NCBI GenBank assembly: GCA_932521025.1 | Contig: OW051469.1 | Location: forward strand, 6,894,398-6,958,397 | DNA: 64,000 nt | Reading direction: 5' to 3' | Source of the DNA: Oscheius onirici | Lineage: Eukaryota; Nematoda; Chromadorea; Rhabditida; Rhabditidae | Part shown: in pieces, positions 21,211 through 31,198 of the stretch | Numbering within the stretch: position 1 is the first letter of the stretch | Layout: each line of letters starts with the position of its first letter | Made by a program: the position numbers and the translations under genes | The notes under the pieces: generated by a model | What the model was told of the DNA's origin: nothing | Seen by the model: only the letters and a program-made list of their open reading frames with translations | The model's database searches: none

Positions 21211-24200
21211 CTCAGCGATGAAGAGTTCAAAAGAAGACGAAATTTCTTGTCTCTCTCTTTTAGGCGGCAGACAGTTGCTCAAACCTGCTCTCTACCGCCT
21301 TTTCCCGAATGGACTTGGACTCCAGATATGGAGAGGCAGTATATGGAAGTTCTGAAGAAACGCGACACATTTTCTACAGCTCCTCCGAACCCAGTAGCAC
21401 TGGAAAATCTTTCGAAGGCAGATCTTATTGCCATTTTCTCAAAGGTTGGCTTTTCTGTCGGTTTTGACTGTAGATGTTCAGATGCATTCTCGTGCATTTA
21501 GCCGTACGTTTCGTCTCTCAAAATATGTTCACGGGCTACTGCACAAGAATTTAACCAAATTTAGCATCCGAATCAGGCAGCGGAGACTTGAAGACAGCCG
21601 AAGAGTATATTTTTCAATCAAAGTTTTCTGATTCTTGGAGTAGCATAGGAGTGGTGAGGTTAACCCCCCCCCTCCCCCGTATTTAGATAAGGAATCCTAA
21701 TTTTTTAGCTAAGCACGACTGATTTGGGTCTCGTAGTTTCTAAGGTTCTGTAGAGGGGAAGAGACAACAGAGCCTAATACGCACATTTTTTAGAAACGTG
21801 CTCCGATTTTTGCCCGTAGTTTTTTGAAATTATCGAAATGCATTGAAAAGAGATCGACAAACTTGAATAACATTGCGATCGCACCAATACGGGCCACAAT
21901 CGGGGTTGGCGGAACACATGAACAGATCATTCTGAATATGGGGGTGATAATCTATTTTCATACCAGCCGGCTTCGCCGCCTGTCGGCGTCTTTTTTAACT
22001 TGTGTTTTCTTCTTTAGTTCTGATCCCTTCCCCCAGTTAACTGATCTCTTCTGATCCCTTCTCCAGTCAACCGATCCCTTTTGATCCCTTCCACGTTCAA
22101 CCGATCTCTCCTGATCCCTTCCCCAGTCGGTTTTCATCCTCTCCTAAAGAACCGATACGAATTGTCCTATTTTCTGGCCACACAATCCCTCTCTGAACTT
22201 ATGCAGAACAACCGATCCCTTCTAATACCCTACCGGTCAGATTGACTCTATTTCCTACTCAAAACAATTTTGCAAAATTATTTGGCGAGGAGAGGAATCG
22301 AACCCGAGTCGTCTGGGTGGGTTCTCGACACGAAATTTCGAAAATGACGGCAGCGGCGTTGGATTTTATTCCATTTTGTTCAACTTGGATGATTTTTCGC
22401 AGTTTTCTAGCTGCGTTTTCGAACTCAGCGTATAAACTTACCTAATTGTTGTAAAAACTGGAAGAAAATCACCCATTTTCAGAGCGTCACGGCTGTTTTA
22501 TCGAGAAAACTGTCATTTTATGTCAATTAAGCATCAAAAGTGTTGTTTTTCCCTACTTTTTGGGTTGTTATAGGTGTAGAATATGACTACAGCGTCAAAA
22601 ATATTTGAAAATACCAAAAATAACCTAATAATGAAAGAAATAGCAAAAATCGGATTTAGCCACGAAATTTCAAATTGGCGCGCAAACATGGGGGCCGCTC
22701 TTCGTTGGAAATGGACCATACACCAAAATTTCGTGCCCTCGGACAAACAAACAAACAGAGTCAGCCACAGACACCATAGCAATTTAATATTTTAGATGCT
22801 CCCAGGTCTCTGTGTGTGTGTCTGTCTGTTGGAAGCTTTAATTGGCAATCAAAATGGAGCAATTTGTGCGCACAATTAAGGGGTTAGTATAACAAGTTTA
22901 GACAAGTCAATTTGCAAGTGCGTGGACTTTGATTATTTTTGACTTTCAGTTTCCAGACAGTAAAAATTCAAGTGCGGCTTAGGAATACGGAAAAGCATAT
23001 ATCACAACTGGGATAGAGGAGAACAGGAGCACGGACAGGGATACGAGAAAGAGAGACAGAGGGACAGAGAGGGACAGAAAGACAGAGGGACAAAGACTGT
23101 TTCTGTACTTTCAGAACTTGCAGATTGTCTTTTTTCTTCGTGTGCAGTGTTTAAGCTACTCTTATCTATTAATTGATCTGGAGAGGGATCAAACAGCAAA
23201 ATGTTAACTGTTATCTGTTTTGAAAAGAACAAAACTAAGTCACTTAGCCCCGGAAGGCGGAGCACAACTTGTGTCAGAAAAGGAACAACGTTTCATTTCT
23301 TCAGCTTTCTAATGATAAGGAAAAATATTATATAAAAGCCGCCTGCGACGAATTCGTCGCCTTTATAGCCTGTTCAAGAAAAGAGAACGTTTTGTGGATC
23401 AAATCGGATATTTTCACCTGAGTAGCAACGTTTTCATGCTGTTCAATTTTTTTCTTGAACGGATTACTCTCAATCTCTTCTGATCCCTTTCCCACTCAAC
23501 CGATACCTTCTGATCCCTTCCCTAGCCTAGGAGGGGCGTAGCACAACTTGTAGATATTATGTTAAGGATAGCGCGAATTTTTATTCGTGCACTATGAGCG
23601 CTGTGTAATAAGGTAGCAACCAAAATTGATCAAAACTCTGTAACTTTTTGTAAACATAAGCTACGTTCCTGTCACAAAAGTGCCTGAATCCCCAAAAATC
23701 CACTGTAATTGATTGAACGACTATTTTCCATACTGCATCAGATTAAAAGAAGATTGCAGGGCGAGTTACTAGCGACGTATGGTTACCTTTATGATTGCGA
23801 ACCTATCCGCGATCACTCTTCCATACTCCCATTTACATTCGAAGAGATGGACTGTGACAAGTACGGGTTTGAACTCTTCGACCAAATGAAGCACCCTTCT
23901 GTGAGAGTATACCTCTCTCTTGCGAACGACCAAAAACTGAGCTGGAGACGCTGGATGACCAATGCTGAATCTGTTATTTTTAACAGAGAAGTACATGCAG
24001 ACGATTGGGAACTACTGAAACAGATTGTGAGGATCTTTATCAAGCTTCTTACCTTTCCCATATTTTCAGAAGCCTCGGCTAGTTGTGTTTGATAAGGGAA
24101 TGAACCAAATGAATATCCGGGACTCTGCTGAGCGTATAACAGGCATTACTCAACATGAACTTGGAAAAATTATCAAGGTTTGCTCATTCTTGGAAACATT

Positions 24201-24562
24201 GCCACCTTACAGTGTATTCTTTTCTATTTAATTTTTCCTTTCAGCTGTGGACATTCGGTACCTGGACTTACAAGGCTACAGAATTCCGGGGAACGTTTCG
24301 GACGAACACAGATGTGTCTACAATCTTAGAAAGCTTTCCTAATTCGACCATCGGAAATAGGAAAATAACATTCGTTCTCGATCCCGAGAAAAACTATCTA
24401 ACAGTAGTTGTATACCAGAAATCAAGCAACTTTGCAGCTTGGGTAGGAATACGACAACTGTCTGACATGTTTCCTCACCAACGGAAATTATCGCGTAAAC
24501 CACTTGACTATTCGTCCTACATATGCGATCCTGACCAGCCCCTCGTACTCGATGCATTTTGA
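21211..24562 (+). CDS. Hypothetical protein, split by a repeat-filled intron
   Basis: Four phase-0 open exons, 21211-21444, 23760-24026, 24070-24177 and 24245-24562, could join into one protein of about 300 residues; 23760-24562 is the better supported part. Segments include PPFPEWTWTPDMERQYMEV, NLSKADLIAIFSK, FTFEEMDCDKYGFELFDQM, RDSAERITGITQHELGKII, LWTFGTWTYKATEFRGTF and RKITFVLDPEKNYLTVVVY. No cysteine pattern, TM segment or catalytic motif is evident. The layout (short N-terminal helical segment, then mixed alpha/beta) is loosely like nematode F-box-associated proteins, but I do not recognise the family. The proposed 2.3-kb intron (21445-23759) contains three repeat families, so the first exon may instead belong to a separate or dead gene. 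The start codon was not found. Confidence 0.45.
22015..22235. repeat. Degenerate minisatellite (about 30-bp unit)
   Basis: Imperfect tandem copies of a unit like TCAACCGATCCCTTCTGATC followed by CCTTCCCCAG. Further copies lie at 23460-23525 and, more diverged, at 20745-20870. All are on the plus strand. No coding potential. Confidence 0.7.
22680..23280. repeat. Dispersed repeat copy C with flanking simple repeats
   Basis: GAAGCTTTAATTGG, ATTTGTGCGCACAATT and TTAGCCCCGGAAGGCGG align with the repeat in cwc15 intron 3 and with 54505-54950, but are more diverged. It is preceded by CAGCCACAGACACCATAGC, related to the arm near 63150. The interior has a purine microsatellite (GAGACAGAGGGACAGAGAGG, 23050-23095). 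Confidence 0.55.
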
Positions 24563-24869
24563 AATTTTCTTCGTTCTGCTGGGAATATTGCTTAATTTCT
24601 CTTTTGCTACAAAGTGTTCACAAGAAGTGATGTTCGATCCATTTTATCAATAAATATTTTCATTTTTTTTCCAAGTACAACTTTCCGTAACAAGCAACGC
24701 CCTAGGGCTAGAGATGGAGATTCCTCGTATTTTGACATATCTCACATTCTTTCCCACTTTGATTAAACGTTGGGTTGGCATTGAGATGTGCACAAATGAG
24801 GCTTCCAAACCTACAGAAATTGTATGACCCGCCAATCTTTCTTTATTCGCTTAATCAAGTCTAATGATC
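24563..24869. other. 3' flank of hypothetical gene / LINE border
   Basis: AT-rich, with an AATAAA at about 24649 that could serve the upstream hypothetical gene. There is no ORF. The RTE element's 3' end appears to begin near 24870. Confidence 0.4.
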
Positions 24870-27700
24870 GACAAGGGCGTCTCTAAGATTGGACCATTCG
24901 AGCTTCGTCATTCTCCACCAAGTTTGTCCAGCAATTTCTTTGACTTCGTCTCGCCATCTGCTCCGTTGTCCTCTGGCTCGTCTTGTGCCTTCCCTGGGAA
25001 TCCATTCCGTTATCTTCTTCGTTCATCGATTTGGGTGCATTGCTATACGTTCAGCCCAGTGAAGTTTTTTCATTATTGCTATCTTTTTCCAGTCCTGAAC
25101 CTTCGTTGTTCTATGGAGTCTCTTATTTGTCCATCTGTCAATCAGCGAAACTCCCAGCATTCGACGTATCAACTTTCGTTGAGCAACTTCAAGGGCATTC
25201 CTATCCAATTCCTTCAGGTTGCGTCTTTTAGCCAGAGGAATTCTCCTGTCACAAAGTAGCGTAGGGTTTTCATTGAACTTCCAGTATCCGAGACCAATTC
25301 TTCTCTTTACTTCGCTTCCATCCGCGATCGGAATGGTAATCTTGGAGCCCAGAAAAGTAAAAGCTTCTACGAACTTGATTGTTTCTCCTCGGGTCTTGAT
25401 TGGCACACGTTCTTTGGTAGATGTCATAGCCACTGTCTTTGCGTAGTTGATCTGTAGTCCGATTGAGAGCATCTTTTCCTCCAGTTTTGTTAGCATTCTT
25501 TCCAGTTCTGGGTGACTTTTAGCGAAGATAACCAAATCGTCAGCGTATGCCAGGAGAGGTAACTGCTCGCCGTTTACTCTCAGACCATCTTGCTCCCAAT
25601 CAATGCTGTTCACAGCGCTAGCCAAGACCAAGTTGAACAGTTGTGGACTGATGACGCCACCTTGGCGTACTCCACGTTGAACAGGGATATTCACTGTGCT
25701 TCCATTGACTAGAATTTCAGTCGATGAGGCTTCGTAGATTCGTTGTAACAGGATAACTAGCTGCTGCGGTATTCCACGTTCGATAAGTGAGTTCCACACT
25801 TTAGTCATATCTACAGTATCAAACGCTTTTCGGCTATCGATAAAGCACAAGTAGAGACGAATGTTGTGTTCGTAGCATTTTTCGACGATCTGTTTCACAC
25901 AGTGCGTATTGTCAGCCACCGAATATCCTTTTTTTGGAACCAGACTGCCTTTCGTCGCCGGACTCAGCAAGTGTTCTAGACATCCGGGACAGCAGCGTTC
26001 TAGACATGACTTTCCAACAGCACTGTAGGAGAGTTATTGGTCTGAAGTTGGCAGGATTATTTCCATCACCTGATTTGTGAAGCAGTTTGACCAGTCCTTC
26101 CGTCAGTTGTGGCGGTATCGGATCTCCGTTAATCAGAAAAATCAGCATATTGTTGATCAAAGGGGCAGCCAAGTGTCGGGCATGGAACAAAAGATCAGGA
26201 GATATAGAGTCTGATTCTGGGCTTCCGTTTCTCTTCATAGACTGGATCGCTGCATTTACTTCATCGACCAAGAACGGAGCTATCGGGTCAGGATCCTCGC
26301 TGATAGTTATCACACCGTCGTAGTCTTTCTTGTACAGCTTTGTGAAGAATTCCTTGACCGCAAACTCTGTGATTCCTTGAGAGTAGAATCCCTGAGCGTC
26401 GTGAATCATCATCCGTTTTGAAGTAATACGGTTTTGTATTTCGGCTTTCTTCACTGACCTTCCTTTCATCACAGCGTTGCGAAGAATAGTGTCTTTCCGT
26501 AACATCAGATCGTCGTGAAGGCTTCTTCTTGTCAACGTTTTAAGCAGCACCATATTGATCCGACCTGTAGCTGTATTGTCCTTAGACGCTTCGTACCGTT
26601 GTTTCAGAACAGCTTCTTTGCCGATATGCGAGGGATCGTTGGTGTGATTCTTCTGGAACTCTCTGCTGCGTTTTTGATGAGTCCGATGGTATGAAGGAAA
26701 TCTGATGGGATTCGTAAGCCATAGCTGCGTTCGTAGGTGCATGCGATATGGTGTTCCTTTGCACTTCGGCGTTTCGTTTGAACTCGTTCACATCGATGTC
26801 TTTTCGTACTTTAGCAGCTCTTCTATAGAATTTTCTCTTCGTGTCCAAGAAAATCTCCATCCTCATCATTCTGTGGTCTGAGTCCAATTGAAATCGCTTG
26901 ATAACTGCTACGTTCTTTATTCGCATCGTTTTTGGAGCAGCAAAGTGGTCAATCTGATGGAAGTGCCTCTTATCCGGAGAATGCCAGGTCCATAGCAAAG
27001 ATTCTGGTTTCGGGAAAAAGGACGACCATATACGAAGAGAGAATTGTCTGCATATCTCTACCAGCATGTGTCCCCTAGGTGTTGCTTCGCCTATTGTGCT
27101 GCTAACTACAATTTCTGCATTAGTCTCATCTCTTACTATTCTGCAGTTGAAATCCCCCGTCAGGATGGTTGGGAATCCTCTAGGGCATCTATTGATCGCA
27201 GTTTCGACTAGAGCGAGGTTCTGTTCGTACTCATCGTCCGGATATGTAGATGTGGGAGCATATACCAGGACAATGGAGACGTCTAGACGGTGTTAGCAGC
27301 GTAGCCAAACGAGGTGAGCAGGGATTGAAGACAACATAGACATAGAGCCGACTCCTCTAATCCTGGATTCTGATAGACATAGTACATCCCATCTGATTTC
27401 CTTCATAGCGTTCGACAGCTCGAGTAGACGGGATTTTCCAGCAAGCGTCCGTACATTCATGTGACAGATCGCGAACGAAGACGAGGTCCTCCTCAGAGTT
27501 GGAACAATTCCTTCCGTGCTTGTTCAGGGCATTGTCGGAAGGGAACACTTCTGCTTGTCGCTTTGTGCCAGCAGACTTTTCCGCGCTGGCCTATTGCCAC
27601 GCTAACGCGTAAGGGTTTGGACGCCGAGACACCCGTGTTCGATTCCACCCCAAGCTTTTTTTCTCTAAAGATCAAGGACCTGTAAACGACTTTGCGAGAT
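24870..27700 (-). mobile_element. Degenerate RTE-type non-LTR retrotransposon (LINE)
   Basis: Minus-strand endonuclease plus reverse transcriptase. The endonuclease part (about 27460-26800) shows MNVRTLAGKSRLLEL, IRWDVLCLSESRIRG, VYAPTSTYPDDEYEQNLALV, ILTGDFNCR and LDSDHRMMRMEI. The RT part (about 26740-25030) shows NGSPESDSISPDLLFHA, FRPITLLQCCWKVMSR, YLCFIDSRKAFDTVDM, RGVRQGGVISPQLFNLVLAS, LAYADDLVIFAKS with the YADD catalytic box, and IGLQINYAKT. These are RTE-clade features. Frameshifts near 27300, 26700 and 25960 break the reading frame, so this copy is dead. It sits between the hypothetical gene and the SLC6 remnant and probably removed or displaced the 5' half of the latter. Confidence 0.88.
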
Positions 27701-27950
27701 AAGCAATATGGATGAATCAATACACTAAACGTCCTAGCCATGCCCAAATGCGAAAGGAACTCAAACATGTGCAGGAAAGGGCCAAGGTCTATCGGAAGAA
27801 GTATGTCATCGTCAGTTGAAAGTTGGAGAAGCGCAGAGAAACTGGAGAGATGCCGAAAGTAGCGTGGCTTAAGAACAGAATGGCTGGAGCTTGTGTCTGT
27901 CTCTATCACTGTTCTTTGTCAAGGCTCGTTTCGGTTGAATAATACCCCTT

Positions 27951-29270
27951 CAGGTATCCTGCTGTCCGTGATGAACAAAGTGGTCAGAGCCGAGATCATC
28001 GTCTCGACGATCACAGAGGTCTACCCGGCCTACGCTAACCGTCTCGGCCGCAGGATGTTCTTCCACCTCGTCATCTGCATCTCCTACGGACTGACGTTCC
28101 TGTTCGTCTCTGAAGATGGTCTGGAGATGATGGTCAGCCTGGAGAACTTCATCTACCCGCTGATGACGGTCTGCATCATCTTGGCCGAACTCTTCACAGT
28201 CTGTTGGTGCTACGGAGGAAAGCGACTCATCGTCAACATCATGACGATGACCAACAGAAGAAACCAGGACGTGGAGTCGAAGGAGCTCGCCAACTTCTCC
28301 AGAATGGTCATCATTGGCATGTGGGCCTTCGTCATTCCTCTCCTCCTCATCGTAAGGCTTCTATCGTTTCTTCTTCAACATCTTCAGATTTCCCTTGTTA
28401 TCGTGCTCTACGTCACCCAGGTCAAGCTCAGGTATCCGACGGATCCGCCGGTGATCCTGGGACTCGGGATCATCGCCATCATCCCTGTGACGGCTCTTCG
28501 CCGCGTCTTCGAGCAGTATGCCCGATCGAAGAACAGTCCAAAAAAAGGGCAGTCCATATCAGGGGGCAATGAAATTTTTTTACCGGTCCATATGAGGGGG
28601 CAAAGCCTTTTTTTTCCTTTTTGCGTTTTTTAACGTTTTTAAGTGTTCTTGTGTTCGTACCGTTGAAAATTTATTATTTTGTGAAATGTGTTTTGAAAAA
28701 AAAAACCAGGTAAACATAACATCAGTATGCTTCTAGTGATAGCCTAATCATTTACAAGGGGTTATCACTCTTGTTGTGGGCTTTCAGTTGGGCTGAGGAT
28801 GTCATAACTTTCCCTTCTTGTTACCTATGCATCCAGAATGGCAGACTGATCGCCAGGAAGTTATGACATCTCAAACCCAACTGAAAGCCCACAGCGAGAG
28901 TGATAACCCCTGTTAAATGCTTAGGCTATCACATAGAAGCATACTGATGTTATGTTTACCTGGTCCACTGCTACAAAAACTGAGAAGATAGCTGTTTTGA
29001 AGCCCACAAGAACACTTAAAAACGTTAAAAACGACAAAAAGTAAAAAAAAGGCTTTGCCCCCTCATATGGACCGGTAAAAAAAATTTCATTGCTCCTGAT
29101 ATGGACTGCCCTTTTTTTGGACTGCCCCCTCATATGGACATTGCCCCCCCCCCCATACTGGGAGAGAACCAAATCATCTTCTCGAACTTCCGAACCAAAA
29201 ATGACCTTTCTCGTCTGTGTAACCTCTGGGTAAAGAAATCTTTCAACTCTCTCGCTCTTCTGTTCTGTCT
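27951..29270 (+). pseudogene. Truncated SLC6 neurotransmitter-transporter fragment
   Basis: Exon 27951 onward (after a CCCCTTCAG acceptor) encodes the C-terminal third of a sodium-coupled SLC6 transporter: STITEVYPAYANRLGRRMFF (intracellular loop before TM9), LTFLFVSEDGLEMMVSLENF (TM9/10), CIILAELFTVCWCYGGKRLI (the E..xW.YG..R motif of TM10/11), IGMWAFVIPLLLI, and YPTDPPVILGLGIIAIIP (TM12). A small intron lies within 28350-28390. There is no N-terminal half: upstream is the RTE element. The reading frame runs into a foldback element at 28535 just after RRVFEQYARSKN, and an open tail (ENQIIFSNFRTKNDLSRLCN...) resumes after it. Codon usage remains gene-like, suggesting recent decay. It could still be the 3' part of a gene with distant 5' exons, but nothing here shows that. 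Confidence 0.75.
28535..29123. mobile_element. Near-perfect foldback element
   Basis: Two arms of about 285 bp are inverted copies. The left begins AGTCCAAAAAAAGGGCAGTC and the right ends with its complement. Internal matched blocks include the TTACCGGTCCATATGAGGGG pair, CATAACATCAGTATGCTTCT and GGGGTTATCACTC...GTGGGCTTTCAGTTGGG. The loop is only about 60 bp. An extra partial unit (CCCCCTCATATGGACATTGC) and a C-tract follow the right end. No clear target-site duplication and no coding capacity were found. It lies inside the SLC6 coding remnant. Confidence 0.85.
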
Positions 29271-29524
29271 GAAGTGAACTCTTTGACCACGAGTAAGTAA
29301 TCTTTTGTGTTCCAGTTATTACTCACTCCTAGCAACCAGTCTTCCTGACTTTCGACACAACCTTTAGATAACCGGCTTCTCGGCAAGTATAATCTCGAAA
29401 CACTGACGCCTTTTTGTGTAAAACGACATTGCGGGTATCGCCGGTACTGCGACCGCCGCTCCTTTGTTGTCGCCCAAGCTTGTCTCGACCATTTGACACC
29501 TTCTTCTTCAGTTTCCTTTTTCAG
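29271..29524. promoter_or_regulatory. Upstream region of the TTL gene
   Basis: Non-coding sequence between the SLC6 remnant and the TTL start. It ends in TTTCCTTTTTCAG directly before the ATG, a strong splice or trans-splice acceptor. Confidence 0.4.
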
Positions 29525-30061
29525 ATGCGATCTCTGCTGGTAGTTCTTCTAGTTGTTTCTGTAGTTGCTGACATTACTATTCCGTTCCCCAGCATCAGTC
29601 TTCCGAGCATTCCTCAGATCAGAAGAGAACAATCTGTCGGAGTCAAGGGAAAACTGCTGTGCAACGGAAAGCCATATGAAAAGGCCCGCCTGAAGCTGTA
29701 CGAGGTCGATCCAGGTTGGTTTTGAACATAAAAGAAAATTAGAATTTCAGTGATTGACACCTTGATGGCCGAGAGTCTGTCTGATGAAAATGGCGAGTTC
29801 TTCGTCAACGGAACCGACACGGAAATCACCCAAATTGACCCCAAAATCAACATTTATCACAACTGCGAAGACGAGGCTGTGGTAACTTGATCTAATATTT
29901 AATGATTTAATTTGAAATTCTAGGAATGCTGGCGAAAGGTCAGTATCGAAATTCCGGACAACTACATCTTCGAGGGCAAGCTAGCCGAGAAGACTTTCGA
30001 CATTGGAGTACTGAATCTGAATGCCAAACTGCCCGGAGAGGAGCGTGACTGCCTCAATTGA
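29525..30061 (+). CDS. ttr: Transthyretin-like (TTL/TTR-52 family) secreted protein
   Basis: Nematode-specific TTL family, small secreted proteins with a transthyretin-like beta sandwich, some of which act in apoptotic-cell recognition or neuronal repair. Three exons, 29525-29714, 29751-29881 and 29924-30061, give 152 residues, the usual size. MRSLLVVLLVVSVVADITIP is a signal peptide. The domain begins SVGVKGKLLCNGKPYEKARL (family: VxGxLxCxxxPxxxxxVxLY), continues LKLYEVDP, LSDENGEFFVNGT, INIYHNC and ECWRKVSIEIPDNYI. Cysteines at ..LLCNG.., ..YHNCED.., ..ECWRK.. and ..RDCLN follow the family pattern. The ATG follows a TTTTTCAG acceptor. Which TTL subfamily it belongs to is not resolved. Confidence 0.92.
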
Positions 30062-30631
30062 TTGTACATGACGCGGATTTCAAATTTATATACAGCGAAT
30101 GTCGAGGATGTTTGTCAGGGGAGATTATCTCGAAACAATTGGGTCACGCGTTATGGATGTACTGAAAATGGCTTGGTTCTAGAGAACTACACAATTACCC
30201 ATGGGATGTAATGTGACGGTGCCCATTGTTAGACAAAGTGATGATCTCTGGAATCTTGCTTGAAGAATCCGGGATCTTGACATATTGTGCCAAAAGCTAC
30301 ATTTTGAGTTAGTGACAACTTTAAACTTTCCGTGAGATGATTCAGTGAGCAACTGATTAGATATATGCTGTAGACAGAGTGCAGATAGGCAGGAAAAACC
30401 CCTAAAAAATGCTTGGACTTTTGAGCTCCTTACCAAATCTTCCAACCGACTTTCTGTCTACCAAATACGACTAGAGCAAGGAACGAAAAGAAAACATCCT
30501 GATTTTGGGCTTCGGTCTGAACACTTCATTGCTTCGAAGACCAAATCAACACGCGTCTTCACGGGACGAAGAGAGGGAGATGGGAACAAAGAGAGACAAT
30601 AGGAGAAGAAGGCAAACTACACAACTCTGAT
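30062..30631. other. Intergenic, convergent 3' ends
   Basis: About 570 bp between the TTL stop and the neuropeptide-gene stop, which converge. No ORF of interest and no repeats recognised. Confidence 0.4.
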
Positions 30632-31198
30632 CTAGGCGAACGAGTACTGTCCACGTTTAGCGAAGGCGAATCCGTAGGGTCCTCCTCGCTTGGCGAAGGC
30701 GAAACGATTGTATCCGGCGCGTTTGGCAAAGGCGAATCGGGCTCGCTTTTCCACCTCCTCGGCCTCTCCATCTTCAACAGCACCACGTTTGGCAAAAGCA
30801 AAGTTACGGTAGCCACCGCGTTTGGCGAATGCAAAAGACCTCATCCTCTTCTCGGCCGTCAGGTCTTCTGTCTGGAAATGGATCTTATTAGAGCACTCAA
30901 AGTACCTTTTGTCTTTTTCAGTATCAACGCTAGGGAAGTCTTGATCATCGAATGGATCAAGTACTATCGGAAACTGTCCAGAATCTTTCTCAATGTTCTG
31001 TTCCTTTCTATCAGGTAGATTTGTGCCCTCGTCCACAGAGCTACAGTAACCGTGCGACTCGGGACTATCGTTCAAATCAGGGTATTTATTTCATTGAGGC
31101 AATCTCTAGAACTGTCAGTTGTTAAAAGGACATACGTGCTGGGCGAAAACGAAGGCAGCAAGCGTGCAAAGAACCAAGAGGACTAGTGAAGACTGCAT
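30632..31198 (-). CDS. nlp-18: nlp-18-like FAFA neuropeptide precursor
   Basis: Prepropeptide of the C. elegans NLP-18/NLP-20 (FAFAamide-like, cholecystokinin-like) group. Exon 1 (31198-31136) encodes the signal peptide MQSSLVLLVLCTLAAFVFAQ. The long second exon gives an acidic spacer and then dibasic-flanked peptides: MRSFAFAKR, GGYRNFAFAKR, ARFAFAKR, AGYNRFAFAKR, GGPYGFAFAKR and C-terminal GQYSFA. An acidic spacer GAVEDGEAEEVEKR splits the array. None of the peptides has the Gly needed for amidation, as in C. elegans NLP-18. The first intron's acceptor is not clear: the only AG near the frame (ACGATAG before TCCCGAG) would need a phase-2 donor, whereas the visible donor CAC|GTATG is phase 0. 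So the junction is unresolved, but the peptide array is unambiguous. Confidence 0.9.

Noticed and set aside
22270-22310. GGAATCGAACCCGAGTC, complement of a tRNA T-arm
   Set aside because: No A-box, D-arm or pairing acceptor stem within 80 bp on the minus strand.
27560-27660. tRNA-like B-box (GTTCGATTCC) followed by a T-run, upstream of the LINE
   Set aside because: The T-stem does not pair and no acceptor stem or A-box can be folded; at most a decayed tRNA-derived fragment.
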